From G963667675 sp963667675 (lineage in GTDB: Bacteria > Chloroflexota > Dehalococcoidia > Lucifugimonadales > UBA3495), in the NCBI GenBank assembly GCA_963667675.1, contig OY763929.1, positions 186,001 through 250,000 of the forward strand: a stretch of DNA of 64,000 nucleotides, given 5' to 3'. Below the pieces are notes generated by a model. It saw only the letters and a list, made by a program, of their open reading frames with translations, was not told where the DNA came from and made no database searches. This document shows, in pieces, positions 9,038 through 17,617 of the stretch. The position numbers and the translations under genes were made by a program. Numbering within the stretch: the first letter of the stretch is position 1; every line of letters begins with the position of its first letter.

Positions 9038-9715
9038 TTAGGTTGTGCGGCGGCGGACTAGGATTAGGGCGGCGCCTAGGGTTAGGGTTAGGGCGCCGGT
9101 TATTAGGGCTATGGGGGGGATGGCGGGGATGGTTGGGTCTCCGGGGATGGGTAGGGCGGGGGTGGGTTCCGGCGTGGGTTCGGGGGTTGGAGATGGGGTG
9201 GGGGACGGCGTGGGCTCGGGGGAGGGTGTTGGCTCGGGAGTGGGCGCGGGTGTTGGTTCGGGGGTTGGTTCGGGGGTGGGGGTTGGTTCGGGCGTGGGGG
9301 TGGGCAGGGGCTGGGTGAAGTTCAGGTCCAGGTTGTAGAGGTTGAGGATTCCCTGGAAGGTTGGGGTCTCGGCGGCGGGTATTCGGCCGTGTTGGTTGAC
9401 CAGGTAGAAGGTGATTGTGCTTTCTATCAGGGAGTCGTCGTCGGGGTCCAGGGTCAGCAGGGTGTAGCCGCCGTTGGGGCCGGTCAGCACGGGGCGGCTT
9501 TGGAACGCGTCGCAGCCGTCGATGCAGGCGACGAGTTGGACGCCGGCGGGAGATGGGGCGCCTTGGATGTAGACGATGCCGGAGTAGTAGTCGGGGAAGA
9601 AGGGCTCGGGGGGCCGGTCGTCGTCGTCCTGGGCGGGACCGGCGGCGGTCATGGCCAGGGCGCCAAGGATCAGGGCGGCCGTTCCCGCCAGGAAAGTAAT
9701 CTTCCGCCGCAGCAC
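9038..9715 (-). CDS. Exported, membrane-anchored surface protein with Pro-Thr linker
   Basis: Residues 1-26 form a signal peptide (LRRK, hydrophobic core, AAGPA). Residues 40-135 are a small beta-type domain starting YYSGIVYIQG. Residues 135-188 are a PTPEP/TPSP repeat that should form an extended wall-spanning linker. Residues 200-220 are a transmembrane helix ending VRRRTT. The product is therefore probably a 225-residue protein held in the membrane by its C-terminus. The start is GTG 9715, because GAGGAGGAGG lies 6 bp upstream; a longer frame upstream is repeat sequence. The N-terminal domain resembles that of the collagen-like protein at 12748-13713 (YYxGxVxV, then NGxY). Function unknown; possibly an envelope spacer or ligand-binding protein. 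Confidence 0.75.
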   Translation of the reverse strand: MLRRKITFLAGTAALILGALAMTAAGPAQDDDDRPPEPFFPDYYSGIVYIQGAPSPAGVQLVACIDGCDAFQSRPVLTGPNGGYTLLTLDPDDDSLIESTITFYLVNQHGRIPAAETPTFQGILNLYNLDLNFTQPLPTPTPEPTPTPEPTPEPTPAPTPEPTPSPEPTPSPTPSPTPEPTPEPTPALPIPGDPTIPAIPPIALITGALTLTLGAALILVRRRTT

Positions 9716-10836
9716 CGCCACCTCCTCCTCACGCTTCCCTGGGTTGCCGGGTGGGTCTGGGGTATATGGTGACGGATGGGGGCGGAGTTTGCAATGGATT
9801 GGGGTGCGGGTTGGGGCGGGTTTGGGCCCTTCGACCCGGCTCAGGGTGAGCGGGGGGCATCCCCCCTGGCCCCCGCATGTTCCCTCCGTCACCCCCGCAT
9901 ATTATTCCCCGTCACCCCCGCGGAGGCGGGGGTCTGCGCCCAGGTTAGGGACGGCCCGGGCTGGGGCGTGAGATTCCCGCCTGCGCGGGAATGACGGGTG
10001 GGGGCGGGAGTGACGGGTGGGGGGCGGGAATGACGGGTGGGGGGCGGGAGTGACGGGTGAGGGGCGGAGTGACGGGTGAGGGGCGGGGGTCTGCGCCCAG
10101 GTTAGGGATGGTCCGGGTTGGGGCGTGAGATTCCCGCCTGCGCGGGAATGACGGGTGGGGGGCGGGAATGACGGGTGGGGGCGGGAGTGACGGGTGAGGG
10201 GCGGAGTGACGGGTGGGGGCGGGGGTCTGCGCCCAGGTTAGGGATGGTCCGGGTTGGGGCGTGAGATTCCCGCCTGCGCGGGAATGACGGGTTGGGGGGC
10301 GGGAGTGACGGGTGAGGGGCGGAGTGACGGGTGGGGGCGGGGGTGACGGGTTGGGGGCGGGGGTCTGCGCCCAGGTTAGGGATGGTCCGGGCGGGGGTCT
10401 GCGCCCAGGTTAGGGATGGTCCGGGTTGGGGCGTGAGATTCCCGCCTGCGCGGGAATGACGGGTGGGGGGCGGGAGTGACGGGTGAGGGGGGCGGGAATG
10501 ACGGGGTTAGGGTGGGGGTGGAGGGATGACAATTGCCCGTTGACAGACGCGGAGGCAGACGTGCAGACTTGGATTTCATGATTCGAATGCGGAGAACTTC
10601 CGCTCCCATCAGTCCCGGTCATACCCCCGCCTTCGCGGGGGTGACGGGGAAATATGCGGGGGTGAGGTGACGGGGAAATATGCGGGGGTGAGGTGACGGG
10701 GAAGTATGCGGGGGTGAGGTGACGGGGAAATATGCGGGGGTGAGGTGACGGGGAAATATGCGGGGGCGACGGGGGTGGAGAATCATCGTGCCCACGACAC
10801 TACTTGTCATTCCCGCGCAGGCGGGAATCTAAAGCC
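9716..10836. repeat. R1/R2 palindrome array, left half, with 26-bp tandem repeat
   Basis: Two palindromes alternate here. R1 is ATTCCCGCCTGCGCGGGAAT and R2 is CACCCCCGCGGAGGCGGGGG; they are joined by a conserved linker containing CCAGGTTAGGGATGG. Forward R1 copies start at about 9972, 10128, 10264 and 10437, with an inverted one at 10807-10830. Short GGGAGTGACGGGTG units fill the spaces. From 10639 to 10769 a 26-bp unit containing GACGGGGAAATATGCGGGGG is repeated five times. Open frames in this area are repeat translations (SRLRGND, PRRRES) and were left out. Confidence 0.85.
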
Positions 10837-11130
10837 ATGCGCATGAAGGTCCCATGTGTCTACATTCTCGCCAGTAGACCCGGGGGCGTGCTCTACGTCG
10901 GGGTTACGTCGAACTTGGCGCAGAGGGTCTGGCAGCATAAGAATGACTTGGTGGAAGGGTTTACCAAGCGTTACCGGGTCCACCGGTTGGTCTGGTATGA
11001 GGTCCACGCGTCTATGCACAGCGCCATCGCCAGGGAGAAGGCCCTGAAGAGGTGGATGCGGGCTTGGAAGGACCGGTTGATTGGGGAATTTAACCCGGAA
11101 TGGCGGGAATTGTACGACGAGATAGGGTGA
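10837..11130 (+). CDS. Small GIY-YIG nuclease-family protein
   Basis: The 97-residue protein is a lone GIY-YIG catalytic domain. It shows VYIL at residues 8-11 and LYVGVT at 19-24, the catalytic Arg in LAQRVWQHK (R29), the Glu in IAREKALKRW (E67), and the conserved FNPEW near the end. Such single-domain proteins are usually listed as UPF0213/YhbQ-like or putative endonucleases. The start is ATG 10837; the frame upstream is the translated R1 palindrome (SFPRRRES). The gene is bracketed by an inverted R1 at 10807-10830 and a truncated R1 beginning right at the stop codon. This context suggests it moves with, or acts on, the palindromes. Confidence 0.8.
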   Translation: MRMKVPCVYILASRPGGVLYVGVTSNLAQRVWQHKNDLVEGFTKRYRVHRLVWYEVHASMHSAIAREKALKRWMRAWKDRLIGEFNPEWRELYDEIG

Positions 11131-12747
11131 GATTCCCGCCTGTTTTTCCCCGTCACCCCCGCGGAGGCGGGGGTCTGCGCCCAGGTTAGGGATGGCTCGG
11201 GTTGGGGCGCGAGATTCCCGCCTGCGCGGGAATGACGGGTGGGGGGCGGGAGTGACGGGTGAGAGGGCGGGAGTGACGGGTGGGGGGCGGGGGTCTGCGC
11301 CCAGGTTAGGGATGGCTCGGGCTGGGGCGCGAGATTCCCGCCTGCGCGGGAATGACGCGGTTGGGGGGGTGACGCGGGTGGGGGATCTCCCTCGTCGCCC
11401 TCGCATGTTCCCTCCGTCGCCCCCGCATGTTTTACCGTCGCCCTCGTCGCCCTCGCATGTTTCCTCGTCGCACCCGCATGTTTTACCGTCGCCCTCGTCG
11501 CACCCGCATGTTTCCTCGTCGCCCTCGTCGCACCCGCATGTTCCCTCCGTCACCCCCGCATATTATTCCCCGTCACCCCCGCGGAGGCGGGGGTCTGCGC
11601 CCAGGTTAGGGATGGCTCGGGTTGGGGCGTGAGATTCCCGCCTGCGCGGGAATGACGGAGGGGGGGCGGGAATGACGGGTGAGGGGGCGGGAGTGACGCG
11701 GGTGGGGGATCGCCCTCGTCGCCCCCGCATGTTTCCTCGTCGCACCCGCATGTTTTACCGTCGCCCTCGTCGCACCCGCATGTTCCATCCGTCGCACCCG
11801 CGGAGGCGGGGGTCTGCGCCCAGGTTAGGGATGGCTCGGGTTGGGGCGTGAGATTCCCGCCTGCGCGGGAATGACGGGTGGGGGGCGGAGGGGCGGGTTG
11901 GGGGCGGGGGTCTGCGCCCAGGTTAGGGATGGTCCGGGTTGGGGCGTGAGATTCCCGCCTGCGCGGGAATGACGCGGTTGGGGGCGGAGGGGCGGGTTGG
12001 GGGCGGGGGTCTGCGCCCAGGTTAGGGATGGTCCGGGTTGGGGCGTGAGATTCCCGCCTGCGCGGGAATGACGCGGTTGGGGGCGGAGGGGCGGGTTGGG
12101 GGCGGGGGTCTGCGCCCAGGTTAGGGATGGTCCGGGTTGGGGCGTGAGATTCCCGCCTGCGCGGGAATGACGGAGGGGGGGCGGGAATGACGCGGGTGGG
12201 GGAGCTCCCGCCTGTTTTTCCCCGTCACCCCCGCATATTATTCCCCGTCACCCCCGCGGAGGCGGGGGTCTGCGCCCAGGTTAGGGATGGCTCGGGTTGG
12301 GGCGCGAGATTCCCGCCTGCGCGGGAATGACGGGTGGGGGGGCGGGGGTGGGGGCCTTCGACGCGGCTCAGGGGGGGCGGGTTGGGGGGCGATGGCGGCC
12401 CTTCGACGCGGCTCAGGGGGGGCGGTGGGGCATCCCCCCTAGCCCCCCTTGCGCTTCGCGAAGGGGGGGAGGGTGCTTGCTTGCGTTTCGCGAAGGGGGG
12501 GATAAGAGGAGCGCCCCGGTTTTTGGCCGGGGCGCTTCTGTTGGGTCCTGGTTCCCTGGGTTGGCTTTGGGCCTTCCCTGGGTTGTCCTGGTTCCCTGGG
12601 TTGGCTTTGGGCCTTCCCTGGGTTGTCCTGGTTGCCGTTGTCGGGGGCGCTACGCTTCCCTGCGAGGGGGAAGGGGTTTGCCGTTGCTACGCTTCCCTTC
12701 TCTGTGAGGGGTTGCCTCTAGGCTTCCCTTCTCTAGTGGGGTTGCCT
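11131..12747. repeat. R1/R2 palindrome array, right half
   Basis: R1 copies start at about 11213, 11333, 11633, 11852, 11950, 12048, 12148 and 12308. Most are preceded by an R2 half and the same linker at a spacing of 100-120 bp. From about 11389 to 11580 and again 11710-11800 a short unit (CGTCGCMCYCGCATGTTT) is tandemly repeated. R4 copies (CCTTCGACGCGGCTCAGGG) lie near 12355-12425. A GC-rich hairpin at 12511-12535 could act as a terminator. A 40-bp unit containing TTCCCTGGGTTGGCTTTGGG is repeated twice at 12546-12625. No gene is convincing. Confidence 0.85.
12511..12535. terminator. GC-rich hairpin, possible terminator
   Basis: GCGCCCCGG and CCGGGGCGC form a 9-bp perfect stem around a T-rich loop. 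On the leftward strand the tail reads TCCTCTTAT, so it could weakly end transcription of the collagen-like gene. The U-tract is poor on both strands. Confidence 0.35.
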
Positions 12748-13713
12748 TTAGGCTTCCCTTCTTGAGGCTAGGAAGGCGGCGGCTCCGGCCAGGGCGCCTA
12801 CTATGGCTACTACCAGAGCTATTATGCCGAAGACGTTGTTGGCGGGTTCGCCGTCGGCTCCGGTGGCTCCAGCGGCTCCGGCGGGGCCGGTGTCGCCCTT
12901 GGCTCCGGTTGCGCCGGTTGCGCCGTCGGCTCCGTCTGCGCCGTCCTGGACGTTGGCGGCGGCGCTGTTGGCGGCGTCGGCAGCGTTGTTGGCGGCGTTG
13001 ATGGCATCGAGGGCGGCGTCGGCGTAGACCCCGGCGGCGGCGTTGGCTTCGCCTGCGGCCGTAGCGGCGGCGGAAGCGGCCTCGGCCGCGTTAACGGCGG
13101 CGGCTCCGGCGACCTCCACCTCGGCGGCGGCGGCGTTGGCAAGGTCGGCCGCGGTGTTGGCGGCTCCGGCGGCGGTGGTGGCAGTCTCGGCGGCCTCGGT
13201 AGCGGCGGCGTTGACGGTCTCGACGCTGGCGGCGGCCTCGTTAGCCGCGTCAGCCGCGGTATTGGCAGCCGTTGCGGCGGCCTTGGCGGCGGCTACTGCC
13301 GGGTGATCGGGCGCCGGGGTCGGCGTTGCCGTCGGCTCCGGAGTAGGCTCCGGCGTGGGCGGCGGCGCGCCCGTATCCACGGTCAGGTCCAGTTCATTGA
13401 ATCCGTCGGTGACGGTGGCCGTCTCGGCGGCGGCGTGATCGCCCACCTGGAAGGTGACTTCGGAGCCTACGTGGCTGCCGGGGATTTCAATATAGTATTC
13501 GCCATTTGCATCCACTGTCACCGGTCCGACCAGTTCCAAGTCATCGCCGACGTAGGCGGCGACCTCGGTCCCTTCGGCGGCGGCCTCGCCGTCCACCATC
13601 ACCGTGCCGTAGTAGCGGGCGGGAATGGGGTCGCCCTGCGCCGCGGCCACGGCGGGGATGGCCAGCAAGAGGACCACACCGGCGAGGAGGGCCAGAATCT
13701 TCGTTTTGGTCAT
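12748..13713 (-). CDS. Exported collagen-like, alanine-rich anchored surface protein
   Basis: Residues 1-25 form a signal peptide (AVAAAQ cleavage region). Residues 33-113 are a beta domain (RYYGTVMVDG, VDANGEYYIEI) like that of the protein at 9038-9715. Residues 117-136 are a PTPEP linker. Residues 138-255 are an alanine-rich, probably helical region with Ala-Ala-Asn/Ala-Ala-Glu heptad-like repeats. Residues 258-290 are about ten Gly-X-Y collagen triplets (DGADGATGATGAKGDTGPAG). Residues 293-315 are a transmembrane helix followed by SRREA. The order suggests a stalk held in the membrane by its C-terminus. AAAGAGG lies upstream of ATG 13713. It follows the S-layer-like gene by 83 bp on the same strand. 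Confidence 0.8.
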   Translation of the reverse strand: MTKTKILALLAGVVLLLAIPAVAAAQGDPIPARYYGTVMVDGEAAAEGTEVAAYVGDDLELVGPVTVDANGEYYIEIPGSHVGSEVTFQVGDHAAAETATVTDGFNELDLTVDTGAPPPTPEPTPEPTATPTPAPDHPAVAAAKAAATAANTAADAANEAAASVETVNAAATEAAETATTAAGAANTAADLANAAAAEVEVAGAAAVNAAEAASAAATAAGEANAAAGVYADAALDAINAANNAADAANSAAANVQDGADGADGATGATGAKGDTGPAGAAGATGADGEPANNVFGIIALVVAIVGALAGAAAFLASRREA

Positions 13714-13741
13714 GGGTTCAACCTCTTTTTAGAGTGGGTTG

Positions 13742-13768
13742 GCGAGGCCGCCGGGGGGGCGGCCTCGC
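13742..13768. promoter_or_regulatory. Stem-loop between the S-layer-like and collagen-like genes
   Basis: An 11-bp perfect stem, GCGAGGCCGCC with its complement, surrounds a 5-base loop. No U-tract follows on either strand, so it is more likely an mRNA processing or stability element than a strong terminator. It lies 29 bp before the next start codon. Confidence 0.4.
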
Positions 13769-13796
13769 TTATCGCCTTGTTTGGGTATCCTGGCCC

Positions 13797-16160
13797 TTAA
13801 GGGGCAACCACCAGGTTCCAGGGGTTGGGCGTGGTGGTCAGGTCTTCGCCGCCGTACGAGTGGCCGTCGGCGTTGACCTTAATCCAGAGGATGTCGCCGG
13901 TGTTCACCACGTCCAGGTCGTTGGCCGCAGCAGGGGCCGTGGGGCTGTAGCCACTCCACTCCTTGGTGGCGTTGTCGTAGCGGAACACGCCGTCCAGCAC
14001 GCCGGCCGCTATGAGGTCGGCGAACTCGGTCTCCACGTCCCTGGTCGGGGGCACCTCAGGCGCCGTCACGATGGTGATGAGCTTGGTCTCGCTGACCTTC
14101 GAAGCCGTCGACTCGATGGTTATCAACTGGTTGCCAGGGTTGAACAGCGGCACCAATACGTTGACGGTCAAGTCGCCGTTGGAGTCCGCGTTGCCCTTCC
14201 CGGTAGCGCTGCCAAGGGTGGCCGTAAAATCGCTGTAGGGCTTGAGGCCGGTGGCGGTGACGGTGATGGTGTCGCCGCTTTGGACCTTGGTGGCGCTCAG
14301 CGTTATGTCAGCGCCGGGGACCTTGAACGCCTGCTTCTCTGCGGCGCGCTCTCCCTGCGCCCGGATGTATCCGGTCGAGCCGGGAGTACCCACTGCGCCG
14401 ATGGCCGGGCGGTAGGCCCTGATGTCGTAGCTCTTGTTTATGTCCACGTCCGGCGGCACCAGGATGTGGCGGCTCCACGAGCCGGAACTATCCGACCTGG
14501 TGCTGTCGATGGCTGTCTTGGTGCCGAAGTCGATGAAGACCGGGGCATCGCCAGGGAAGTTGCTGCCGGTGATGGTTATCGCGGAGCCAAGCTTGCCGCT
14601 GGCGGGGTCGACGGTAATGGCCGGCATGGGCACCGTCAGTTTCCCTTCACCAACTCTGCCTCCAGCCTGGGTAAGGGTCATGTTCCGCTCGCCGGGCGGC
14701 AGGTCGGGAAGGTCGAAGCTGACCAACAGCCGGCCGTCGGTGGCCGCAGCAGCCCCAAAGAGGTTGCTCGCGGAGATGGTCACCGTCGACTCATCCACGT
14801 CCGTTGTAGTCGCGTCGTCCTTCTCCCCTGTCGCTATAACTAACGACCCTGCTTTTCCACCGGGCTTGAACCCGGAGCCGGTCAGGGTGATCCTGGTGCC
14901 CTGCACCGCGGTGGTAGGAGTAACGTCCAAAGCCAGGGAGGTGACTTCCACTGTAGCAGTGCCGATGGAGACATCGCTATCGGCACTCTCGTCACCGCCC
15001 ACCAACTCCAGGGTCTGCTTGGCGCCGGTCTTCAGGTCCGAGGGCAAGTCGACGTATATCGTCCCTTTCCCGCCTGTTACCGTCGCTGAGGCTGTTGCAT
15101 CAATCGTATCGGGAACCGCATCGGGGGCACTTCCAGATGTCTTATGAGACGGAATCACGCGGTCGCCGATTTTCACCTGGGTGATGAACGCAGCAGTCGA
15201 GGGAGCTTCAGACACATCAATCTTGACGTTTTCTGTGCCCCTGACGAGCGTGTTGCCGCCGGCGATCTTGAGTTTCCCCTTGAGGGTGAACTGGTTTGTG
15301 GTTAATCCGGCTGCTACGTCGGTGTCGCCAGTGGCAAAAATCCGGACAAAGTTTGCGGAGCCATTCCAGATCTCATTGAGTTCCTGGGTGGTGTCACCGT
15401 CACCGAGGTTCTTCGACACGTCAATGGTGGCCTCGAAGGCTCCCTTGGAAACCGTTGTACTCACAATGGCCTTGGTCGTGGCCTGCCCCGGGTTGGAGAT
15501 GGTGGTACCAGCCTCCTCGGTCACAAATACCTTCAATGCGCCGTCAGGATACCCGGCTCCAGACACTTTGATCTTGGTGTCGCTGTCGCCCGATGTTGGG
15601 TCTATTGAAAAGGCCTTGCTTGTGGTAAACGTGCCCTCGGCTTCACTCGCGCTGTATTTGACTTTGACGGTGTGAGTGTCATCACTCCCAGCCGTGCCGT
15701 CTGCGTCAGCGTACAGGGGTGCTTTGATGCCCGCATCCCTGAGGAAGGTAACGGATGCGACCGCACCAATCCCAAGTTCAAGGGTTTTGGGCAGCAGCAG
15801 GGTAATTGTGCCTTTATCGGCATCTACATTGATATTTGCCGGAGCGCCCTGCTGCAGTGTCTGTCCACTTCCCGTCCTGATGTTGACGTTGGAGGCGTCG
15901 ATGCTGGAGGGCAGTTGGAAACCGGCGATGGTAATAACGATTTCCTCACCGGGCAGTATCGAGGCAACAGTGGGCGTAAAATTCACTTTGAAGAAGCTTC
16001 CAGTCCCTGCGGGTAGGCCGCTGGGGCTGATGCTTACATCCGTGATGGTCTGAGCCGCGGCCTTCTGCGGGGAGAAAGTGCCCATAGCGAGCAGGACGGC
16101 GATGACGCCGGCGGCCAGCATGAGGGCGAGCCCAAAGGATTTAACCGCTTTAGTGTTCAT
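13797..16160 (-). CDS. S-layer-like exported protein with IPT/TIG-type repeats
   Basis: The 787-residue protein has a signal peptide (residues 1-36, hydrophobic core GLALMLAAGVIAVLLAMG, cleavage near KAAAQ). The rest is almost wholly beta, rich in Thr, Ser, Val and Asp and poor in Cys. IPT-like units recur: PTSGDSDTKIKVSGAGYP, PTTAVQGTRITLTGSGF and PASGKLGSAITITGSNFP. The C-terminal ~85 residues differ (RYDNATKEWSGYSP, GDILWIKVNADG). Two strong promoters and a long leader imply very high expression. I infer a surface-array or adhesin role; no known S-layer anchoring domain is visible. GGAGGAGA precedes ATG 16160. Confidence 0.7.
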   Translation of the reverse strand: MNTKAVKSFGLALMLAAGVIAVLLAMGTFSPQKAAAQTITDVSISPSGLPAGTGSFFKVNFTPTVASILPGEEIVITIAGFQLPSSIDASNVNIRTGSGQTLQQGAPANINVDADKGTITLLLPKTLELGIGAVASVTFLRDAGIKAPLYADADGTAGSDDTHTVKVKYSASEAEGTFTTSKAFSIDPTSGDSDTKIKVSGAGYPDGALKVFVTEEAGTTISNPGQATTKAIVSTTVSKGAFEATIDVSKNLGDGDTTQELNEIWNGSANFVRIFATGDTDVAAGLTTNQFTLKGKLKIAGGNTLVRGTENVKIDVSEAPSTAAFITQVKIGDRVIPSHKTSGSAPDAVPDTIDATASATVTGGKGTIYVDLPSDLKTGAKQTLELVGGDESADSDVSIGTATVEVTSLALDVTPTTAVQGTRITLTGSGFKPGGKAGSLVIATGEKDDATTTDVDESTVTISASNLFGAAAATDGRLLVSFDLPDLPPGERNMTLTQAGGRVGEGKLTVPMPAITVDPASGKLGSAITITGSNFPGDAPVFIDFGTKTAIDSTRSDSSGSWSRHILVPPDVDINKSYDIRAYRPAIGAVGTPGSTGYIRAQGERAAEKQAFKVPGADITLSATKVQSGDTITVTATGLKPYSDFTATLGSATGKGNADSNGDLTVNVLVPLFNPGNQLITIESTASKVSETKLITIVTAPEVPPTRDVETEFADLIAAGVLDGVFRYDNATKEWSGYSPTAPAAANDLDVVNTGDILWIKVNADGHSYGGEDLTTTPNPWNLVVAP

Positions 16161-16389
16161 TTACTGTATCTCCTCCACCGAGTTCACTCGGATATTCGTA
16201 TGGGTTACCTTATGGACTTCGCCTAGGGCTTGAAGTTGGGCGCCTCCCCCCAGCGGCTGGTCCGTGTGGAACGAGGGTATGTGGAAAGCCTTGGGGATTA
16301 CCGATGGGTCGAGCGCCGAGGGAGCGGCGCGGTTGAAAAGAAAGGACATGGACCTGTTCATCTCCGGTTGCTCGTGCGAGATTGCGTCA

Positions 16390-16419
16390 TTTTTAGCATT
16401 GGGGGATTTGGGTTGTCAA
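16390..16419 (-). promoter_or_regulatory. Proximal promoter of the S-layer-like gene
   Basis: On the minus strand, TTGACA (16419-16414) and TAAAAA (16395-16390) are separated by 18 bp, with TGC just before the -10. A start near 16383 would give a leader of about 220 nt. Confidence 0.6.
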
Positions 16420-16567
16420 GGGTTGACGAGGGCGTAAATGCGTGAAAACGGCCCCAAGGGGCGCGTTCCTCTTGAGACGGTAGCGGCGGGGTCCCGCCGG
16501 GTGTGATTGTCCGCATTTGCCGGGCCAAGTCAAGTTTAAACATTTGGACGAGAATCATCCGACGCAG

Positions 16568-16597
16568 AATATACTAGAGGGGTTGCGAGGTTGTCAA
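16568..16597 (-). promoter_or_regulatory. Distal promoter of the S-layer-like gene
   Basis: On the minus strand, a perfect TTGACA (16597-16592) and TATATT (16573-16568) are separated by 18 bp, in tandem with the proximal promoter. Confidence 0.65.
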
Positions 16598-17617
16598 GTA
16601 GCTATGTTGCATAATCTTGGGCGGTTTTGCAAGCCCAGGGCGACCACAAGGGTCGCCCCTACGGTTGCCGGTTGGGTTTTTGGTGTCCTTGTCATTGGCA
16701 GGGGTTTGGGGTTTTTCTGGATTCCGGCTTTCGCCGGAATGACGCGGGTGGTTCCCGCCTGCGCGGGAATGACGGTTGCTGGACCTCCGGTTGGTTTGTC
16801 AGGTAATTATGTTGCGCTAGTTTTGGCGGATTTGCAAGAGGTTGGGGGCGGGAGTTTGTTGGGATTTTTGTTGGGGGGGTCTGAACTGTGATTTATGGGA
16901 TTTACGGGATGGGCAGGATTTGGGGTTGGCCCTTCGACGCGGGTTGGGGTAAGCGGGTTGCGAGATTCCCGCCTGCGCGGGAATGACGGGGTGGGGGCAT
17001 CCCCCCTGGCCCCCCTTGCGTTTCACGAAGGGGGGGATTGTGCCCCCTTCGATTTCCCTCAGGACAGGCCCTTCGCAGGGCGCAAGGGGGCGCGAACGAG
17101 CGGAGCGATGTTCGCGGGGGATGGGCGGGGCGGGGGGCGCGAGATTCCCGCCTGCGCGGGAATGACGGGGTGGCCGGGGGGCGGGGCGACCACGAGGGTT
17201 GGGCCTACGGTTGGGGTCGTTATTACCCGTCACCCCCGGACTTTCTCCGTCACCCCCGCGGAGGCGGGGGTCTGCGCCGAGGTCAGGGACTGCCCGGCCC
17301 AGGGGTTGCGAGATTCCCGCCTGCGCGGGAATGACGGGGTGGGGGCATCCCCCCTAGCCCCCCTTGCGTTTCACGAAGGGGGGGATTATGCCCCCTTCGA
17401 TTTCCCTCAGGACAGGCCCTTCGCAGGGCGCAAGGGGGCGCGATGCGCAGCGGAGCGATGTTCGCGGGGGATGGGCGGGGCGGGGGTGGGGTTCCCGGTT
17501 GGGGTTTTCTGGATTCCGGCTTCCGCCGGAAAGACGCGTTGGGGGATGGGGGCAACGAAAACCGCCCAGGGCGGAACGGCCAGGGCGGTTGTGGGGGCCG
17601 AAGGGTGAAAGTTGCCG

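Larger units (their letters stand above)
16161..17617. repeat. Leader/promoter region then dispersed repeats
   Basis: 16161-16400 is the leader of the S-layer-like gene and 16390-16597 holds its promoters. Beyond that are repeats: R6 (GGGCGACCACAAGGGTCGCC type) near 16639, R3 near 16718-16745, R1 near 16751, 16964, 17143 and 17310, R9 (GTGATTTATGGGATTTACGG) at 16887-16920, R5 MITE-like copies at 16997-17123 and 17345-17473, and R2 near 17250. Two diverged copies of a ~45-bp sequence (16587-16637 and 16788-16838) are also present. I find no gene. Confidence 0.7.

Noticed and set aside
9060..9100. Telomere-like GGGTTAGGG repeats
   Set aside because: They are short and lie inside the coding region for the C-terminal tail of the surface protein; the match is a codon effect.
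9890..12330. CRISPR array
   Set aside because: The regions between palindromes are themselves conserved and of unequal length, and no cas gene is present.
13506..14843. 445-codon open frame opposite the S-layer-like gene
   Set aside because: It crosses two well-supported genes and their spacer, with Arg/Gly-rich composition typical of antisense frames.
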